The position numbers and the translations under genes were made by a program. 64,000 nt of DNA from Thalassovita sp. (GTDB taxonomy: Bacteria > Pseudomonadota > Alphaproteobacteria > Rhodobacterales > Rhodobacteraceae): the NCBI RefSeq assembly GCF_963691685.1, contig NZ_OY829290.1, forward strand, positions 992,001 through 1,056,000, written 5' to 3'. The notes beneath the pieces are model-generated. The model did not search any database, had not been told where the DNA came from, and saw nothing but the letters and a program-made list of their open reading frames with translations. Position 1 is the first letter of the stretch. Each line of letters starts with the position of its first letter. Shown piece after piece: positions 60,116 through 64,000 of the stretch.

Positions 60116-61129
60116 ATGAAAAAGTTATTGACCCACGCAGCCGTTGCTGCGTTGGCGGCAGGTTTTGCAACCGAAACCATGGCGACCGAATGGAATGTAT
60201 CGCTTTGGGGTAAGCGTCGTGCGTTTACGGAGCATGTTGAGAAGCTGGCGGAGCTGGTGTCTGAGAAGACGGGTGGTGAGTTCACGCTGAACATTTCTTA
60301 TGGCGGTCTGTCGAAGAACCGGGAGAACCTGGATGGGATCTCGATCGGGGCCTTTGAGATGGCGCAGTTCTGTGCCGGCTATCACCGCGACAAGAACCCC
60401 TCGATCACCGTTTTGGAACTGCCGTTCCTGGGTGTGAGCACGCTGGAAGAAGAAGTGGCGGTCAGCCATGCGGTCTATGGCCACCCGGCGGTGCAGGCGG
60501 ATCTGGGGCGCTGGAATGCCAAGCTGCTGATGACCTCGCCGATGCCGCAGTACAACATTGTCGGCACCGGCGAAGCCCGCGATGCCCTGGCCGAGTTTGA
60601 CGGCATGCGGGTGCGCGCCACCGGCGGTATCGGTCAGGCGTTCAGCGCCGTGGGCGCGGTGCCGACCTCGGTCACCGCAACCGAAGCCTATAACGCGATG
60701 GAAAGCGGCGTTGTGGACACTGTGGCCTTCGCCCAGCACGCCCATTTTGCCTATCGCACCATTGACCAGGCCACCTGGTGGACCGCCAACCTGAACCCCG
60801 GCACCGTGAACTGCCCGGTGGTGGTCAATGTCGACGCCTATGAAGGCCTGTCGGACGCCCACCGTGAGGCGCTGGACAGCTCGGTCGATGAGGCGATCGC
60901 CCATTACCTGGCCAACTACGGTGAGGTTCTGGCCAAATGGGACAGCGTCCTGGCCGAAAAAGGTGTGGCCAAGGTGGAGCTGCCCGAGGCAGAGATCGCC
61001 AAATTCCGCGAAGTGGCCGCCGGCCCGATCCGCGACAAATGGATCGCCGACATGACCGCCCAGGGCCTGCCCGCCCAGGAGCTGTATGACCTGGTCATGA
61101 GCACGCTTGAGGCTGAGCGCAGCAAGTAA
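60116..61129 (+). CDS. TRAP transporter substrate-binding protein (DctP family), second system
   Basis: Periplasmic receptor of 337 residues. Signal peptide MKKLLTHAAVAALAAGFATETMA; mature chain TEWNVSLWGKRRAFTEHVEK. MRVRATGGIGQAFSAVGAVP contains the Arg that normally binds the substrate carboxylate. GGGAGG precedes the ATG; an earlier in-frame start adds 20 non-signal residues. It begins a three-gene operon. The nearby DctB/DctD-like pair suggests an organic acid ligand, though the receptor is not closely similar to the uronate one at 9 kb. Confidence 0.9.
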   Translation: MKKLLTHAAVAALAAGFATETMATEWNVSLWGKRRAFTEHVEKLAELVSEKTGGEFTLNISYGGLSKNRENLDGISIGAFEMAQFCAGYHRDKNPSITVLELPFLGVSTLEEEVAVSHAVYGHPAVQADLGRWNAKLLMTSPMPQYNIVGTGEARDALAEFDGMRVRATGGIGQAFSAVGAVPTSVTATEAYNAMESGVVDTVAFAQHAHFAYRTIDQATWWTANLNPGTVNCPVVVNVDAYEGLSDAHREALDSSVDEAIAHYLANYGEVLAKWDSVLAEKGVAKVELPEAEIAKFREVAAGPIRDKWIADMTAQGLPAQELYDLVMSTLEAERSK

Positions 61130-61147
61130 GCGGCGCCTTTTGACATC

Positions 61148-61185
61148 GACCGCTCCTGCTGGGCTGAGGCCCCTCGGGGGCGGTC
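61148..61185 (+). other. intercistronic stem-loop with short T-run after the TRAP receptor gene
   Basis: GACCGCTCC pairs with GGGGCGGTC (one wobble) around a loop that itself contains GGGC-TGAG-GCCC. TTTCT follows. It lies in the gap before the small permease gene and could act as a partial terminator or 3' protector for the receptor message. Confidence 0.6.
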
Positions 61186-61217
61186 TTTCTATATAAAACA
61201 ACTGGATGGGGGATGAG

Positions 61218-61865
61218 ATGGCGGGATCTGCTGCGGTCTTGGAAGATGGGTCGGGTCTGAGCCGGCTGGATCAAAACCTGTTTCGGCTGGAACGTGTTCT
61301 GGCGCTGTTGAGTGGGCTGGCGGTGTTCTCGCTGATGCTTCTGGCGGTGGTCTCGGTCTCGGGGCGCAACCTGATGAACGCGCCGCTGCCGGGCTATGTG
61401 GACTGGATCGAACAGGCGATGCCGCTGATTGCCTTTATGGCGATTGCCTACACCCAGCGCGATGGCGGCCATATTCGCATGGATATTCTGGTGGGCCGCC
61501 TGTCGGGGCGGGCGCTTTGGGCGGCGGAGTTTCTGACCACCCTGGCGGCGCTGGTGCTGATGGTGCTGCTGGTCTGGGGCACCTGGTCGCATTTTGACCG
61601 CAGCTTTGATTTTAATGCGCCGCTCTGGTCGCGCGACAGTTCGATCGACATCGGCATTCCGATCTGGCCGGCCAAGCTCTTGGCCCCGGTGGCCTTTGCG
61701 GTCCTGAGCGCGCGTATGGCGCTGCAGCTCTGGGGCTATGGCCGCGCCTTTGTGCTGGGTCTGGTGGAGCCGGTGGCGGTGCCGCTGGTGCAATCGGCCG
61801 CCGCCCAGGCGGCAGAAGAGGCCGCCCATGTGGGCGAGTTGGAAAATGATGAGGGACGGGGCTGA
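61218..61865 (+). CDS. TRAP transporter small membrane subunit (DctQ), second system
   Basis: About 215 residues with four membrane segments (first about 28-50) and the DctQ block VVSVSGRNLMNAPLPGYVDWIEQ. The C-terminal tail is long and Ala/Glu-rich (AAAQAAEEAAHVGELENDEG). The ATG at 61218 has a GGGGGA site at good spacing; an ATG four codons earlier is the alternative. Its stop overlaps the next gene's start by one base (TGATG). Confidence 0.9.
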   Translation: MAGSAAVLEDGSGLSRLDQNLFRLERVLALLSGLAVFSLMLLAVVSVSGRNLMNAPLPGYVDWIEQAMPLIAFMAIAYTQRDGGHIRMDILVGRLSGRALWAAEFLTTLAALVLMVLLVWGTWSHFDRSFDFNAPLWSRDSSIDIGIPIWPAKLLAPVAFAVLSARMALQLWGYGRAFVLGLVEPVAVPLVQSAAAQAAEEAAHVGELENDEGRG

Positions 61866-63265
61866 TGGAACCGATTGAAATTGGCCTCTGGGTCTCGGGC
61901 TTTATGCTGCTGATGGTGGTTCTTGGCATGCGGGTGGCCTTTGCCGCCGGGATTGCCGGGCTTGTGGGTCTGATCTGGATCTTCTGGGCCAAGAAGGGCT
62001 ATGACCCCGAAGATTTTGGCTGGGCGCTGACCGTGGCGGTGAAAACCGCTGGCCAGGTGCCGCATTCGAAAGTGGCCAGCCAGGCGCTGTCGCTTATTCC
62101 GACCTTCATCCTGATCGGTTACCTGGCCTATTACGCGGGCCTGACCAAGGCGTTGTTTGACGCGGCCAAACGCTGGGTCGGCTGGCTGCCGGGAGGCTTG
62201 GCGGTCTCGACCGTCTTTGCCACCGCGGGCTTTGCGGCGGTCTCTGGCGCTTCGGTGGCCACCTCGGCCGTCTTTGCCCGGATCGCCATCCCCGAGATGC
62301 TGAAGATCGGCTATGACAAACGCTTTGCGGCGGGTGTTGTGGCGGCTGGTGGCACGCTGGCCTCGCTGATCCCGCCCTCGGCCATTCTGGTGATCTATGC
62401 GATCATTGTGGAACAGGATGTGGGCAAGCTGTTGCTTGCGGGCTTCATCCCCGGTGCCTTCTCGGCGCTGATCTATGGCGGCCTCATCGTGGTGCTGGCG
62501 CTGGCCCTGCCGAAGTTCGGCCCGCCAGTGAAAGGCTTCACCTGGAAACAGCGCTTTGCTGCGATCCCGCCGGCTTTCCCGATCTTCTTTGTGGTCTTCA
62601 TCATCATCTTCTTCATCTACAACCCCTTTGGCGGAGATGCCTGGGGCACGCCCACCGAGGGCGGCGCGCTGGGGGCCTTTGTGGTCTTTGTGATGGCGCT
62701 GCTGCGCGGCATGGGCTGGGCGCAGCTGAAGGATGCGCTGCTGGAGACGGCGAAGCTGTCGGCGATGATCTTCACCATCATCTGGGGCGTGCTGATCTAC
62801 GTGCGGTTCCTGGGCTTTGCCGATCTGCCAGGCGCTTTCTCGGATTGGATCACCGGGCTGGAGCAGAGCCCGATGCTGACGCTGGTGCTGATCCTTCTGG
62901 CCTATGCGGTCCTGGGCATGTTCATGGATGCGATCGGCATGCTGCTGCTGACACTGCCGGTGGTCTACCCCGCTGTCATGGCGCTCAACGGCGGTGAGTT
63001 TGTCTCGGCCGCGGACAGCACCTTTGGCATGTCGGGCCCGATGTGTGCGATCTGGTTTGGTATTCTGGTGGTGAAAATGGCCGAGTTTTGCCTGATCACC
63101 CCGCCCATCGGCCTCAACTGCTTTGTGGTGGCGGGCGTGCGCGATGACGTGAGCGTGCAGGATGTCTTCAAAGGCGTCACCCCTTTCTTCATCGCAGACG
63201 CCATCACCATCGCCCTCCTCGTCGCCTTCCCATGGATTGTCCTGTGGCTGCCGTCACAGGTGTGA
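61865..63265 (+). CDS. TRAP transporter large membrane subunit (DctM), second system
   Basis: A 466-residue permease, about 40 residues longer than the uronate DctM. Diagnostic blocks: FAAVSGASVATSAVFARIAIPEM, GGTLASLIPPSAILVIYAII and FCLITPPIGLNCFVVAGVR. An extra hydrophilic insertion around YDPEDFGWALTVAVKTAGQVPHSK follows the first helices, a feature of the longer DctM subgroup. Ends the operon, with a terminator about 55 bases downstream. Confidence 0.94.
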   Translation: MEPIEIGLWVSGFMLLMVVLGMRVAFAAGIAGLVGLIWIFWAKKGYDPEDFGWALTVAVKTAGQVPHSKVASQALSLIPTFILIGYLAYYAGLTKALFDAAKRWVGWLPGGLAVSTVFATAGFAAVSGASVATSAVFARIAIPEMLKIGYDKRFAAGVVAAGGTLASLIPPSAILVIYAIIVEQDVGKLLLAGFIPGAFSALIYGGLIVVLALALPKFGPPVKGFTWKQRFAAIPPAFPIFFVVFIIIFFIYNPFGGDAWGTPTEGGALGAFVVFVMALLRGMGWAQLKDALLETAKLSAMIFTIIWGVLIYVRFLGFADLPGAFSDWITGLEQSPMLTLVLILLAYAVLGMFMDAIGMLLLTLPVVYPAVMALNGGEFVSAADSTFGMSGPMCAIWFGILVVKMAEFCLITPPIGLNCFVVAGVRDDVSVQDVFKGVTPFFIADAITIALLVAFPWIVLWLPSQV

Positions 63266-63320
63266 TTGGGGAGAGGTGACGAAGCTAAGCGACAATGACG
63301 CTTAACGCATAAACTCTTAG

Positions 63321-63351
63321 AACGCCCCGCATCGCTGCGGGGCGTTTTTCT
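63321..63351 (+). terminator. terminator after the second TRAP operon
   Basis: Perfect eleven-base arms AACGCCCCGCA / TGCGGGGCGTT with a four-base loop, followed by TTTCTTT. Confidence 0.94.
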
Positions 63352-63370
63352 TTGCCGGGCCAGAGCGGGC

Positions 63371-63399
63371 TTGACTGAAATCCTGATAGCGCTATCAGG
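63371..63399 (+). promoter_or_regulatory. promoter with 18-base palindromic operator upstream of the sugar isomerase gene
   Basis: TTGACT (63371-63376) can serve as -35 and TATCAG (63393-63398, spacer 16) as -10. Between and over them lies CCTGATAGCGCTATCAGG (63382-63399), a perfect palindrome with central CG in LacI-family style. It differs from the TGTAATCGATTACA operators of the 33 kb operon, so another LacI-type repressor, probably encoded outside the window, is expected. Confidence 0.7.
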
Positions 63400-63428
63400 G
63401 GCGCAACAGCGCCTTGGGAGGGCCAGAG

Positions 63429-64000
63429 ATGAAACGTTCCAGAATCAATGAAATCATGGCCGCAGCGGATGAGATGATCCGCTCCTACGGTTTTGTCCTG
63501 CCGCCCTTTGCCTATTGGACACCGGAAGAGTTCAAGGCCAATGCCAGCAGGGCAAAAGCCGTGATTGAGGCGCGTTGCGGTTGGGACATCACCGATTATG
63601 GCGATGGTCGCTTTGACGAAATGGGGCTGTTCCTGTTCACCCTGCGCAACGGTCGTTTGACCGATCTGCAACGCGGCGGCGGCATGTGCTACGCTGAGAA
63701 GCTGTTGATTTCACGGCAGGATCAGCTATCGCCGATGCACACCCATGTCATCAAAGCCGAAGATATCATCAACCGGGGCGGTGCCACCATGGTGGTTGAG
63801 CTTTACGGGTCTGATGACGATGGCAACTTTGCCGAAGACCGTGGCGGCATGGTGATGTGTGATGGCATCCCGCGCGAATTTGCACCGGGCGAGAAATTGA
63901 AATTTGCGCCCGGCGAAAGTCTGACCCTGATGCCAGGCGATTGGCACGCCTTCTGGGGTGAGGGGGGGGATGTTCTGATCGGTGAGGTTTCCACCGTCAA
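63429..64000 (+). CDS. D-lyxose/D-mannose ketol-isomerase family protein, 3' end outside window
   Basis: Open frame from ATG (GGGAGGG ribosome site) to the window edge, 190 codons visible; the family is about 225 residues. N-terminus MKRSRINEIMAAADEMIRSY. MCYAEKLLISRQDQLSPMHTHVIKAEDIINRGG contains the cupin metal ligands (His-x-His and Glu). PREFAPGEKLKFAPGESLTLMPGDWHAFWGE carries the later His. D-lyxose isomerases interconvert D-lyxose and D-xylulose (and D-mannose/D-fructose). Under its own LacI-type operator; a sugar operon probably continues beyond the window. Confidence 0.85.
   Translation, partial: MKRSRINEIMAAADEMIRSYGFVLPPFAYWTPEEFKANASRAKAVIEARCGWDITDYGDGRFDEMGLFLFTLRNGRLTDLQRGGGMCYAEKLLISRQDQLSPMHTHVIKAEDIINRGGATMVVELYGSDDDGNFAEDRGGMVMCDGIPREFAPGEKLKFAPGESLTLMPGDWHAFWGEGGDVLIGEVSTV

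Noticed and set aside
1..64000. CRISPR arrays, tRNA or rRNA genes, insertion sequences, prophage genes
   Set aside because: None recognised: no regularly spaced repeats, no cloverleaf or rRNA-like stretches, no transposase or integrase frames were seen.

Overview
The window looks like chromosome of a marine-type alphaproteobacterium of the Rhodobacteraceae (Roseobacter group). This is an inference from the GC-rich codon use, the many TRAP and ABC sugar importers, the Na+-NQR cluster with apbE and nqrM, and the protein sequences. No rRNA, tRNA, CRISPR array, phage or insertion sequence was recognised. Most of the window is tightly packed catabolic operons with ATGA-type overlaps.

Layout. 1-2.5 kb: the end of a lysine/pipecolate module (ALDH7-type dehydrogenase plus FAD amine oxidase). 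2.5-13.2 kb: a hexuronate island. A nine-gene minus-strand operon (uxaC, TRAP dctPQM, KdgF-like cupin, kduI, kduD, uxuB, uxuA) diverges from a GntR/FCD regulator and kdgK. Together they import glucuronate or unsaturated uronates and convert them to 2-keto-3-deoxy-6-phosphogluconate. 13.2-14.1 kb: a CBS-domain protein and a small membrane protein. 14.1-21.5 kb: the sodium-pumping NADH:quinone reductase, with apbE-nqrM diverging from nqrABCDEF. 21.5-25.7 kb: a dimethylglycine/sarcosine dehydrogenase-like flavoprotein, an XRE-cupin regulator and a carnitine-dehydrogenase-like enzyme. 25.7-31.8 kb: assorted genes, including a secreted ricin-type protein, a carboxymuconolactone decarboxylase family protein, a broken sugar-binding-protein/phosphatase junction, a DUF475 membrane protein, an IclR regulator and an acyl-CoA ligase.

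31.9-45.2 kb: a LacI regulator diverging from an eleven-gene carbohydrate operon. The operon holds an ABC importer, two TIM-barrel isomerase/epimerase genes each followed by a Gfo/Idh/MocA oxidoreductase, an aldo/keto reductase, a cytoplasmic GH43 glycosidase and a cytoplasmic beta-propeller protein. This is the best candidate for an undescribed pathway here. 45.2-46.9 kb: a secreted fasciclin protein and a YjhX (TopAI)-YjhQ-like toxin/acetyltransferase pair. 47-53.6 kb: a second, paralogous ABC sugar importer diverging from an OmpR-type two-component system, with a phased array of TGTTAC half-sites between them. 53.6-55.5 kb: an MFS transporter with a chalcone-isomerase-like protein. 55.7-63.3 kb: a DctB-like sensor, a DctD-like regulator lacking the GAFTGA loop, two small accessory genes, and a second TRAP transporter. 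The window ends inside a D-lyxose/D-mannose isomerase gene.

Recurrent theme: in all four transporter operons the substrate-binding-protein gene is followed by a strong stem-loop before the membrane genes, which would let the binding protein be made in excess. All coordinates, starts and hairpins were read by eye. Functional names rest on recognised motifs and family resemblance, not on database searches.
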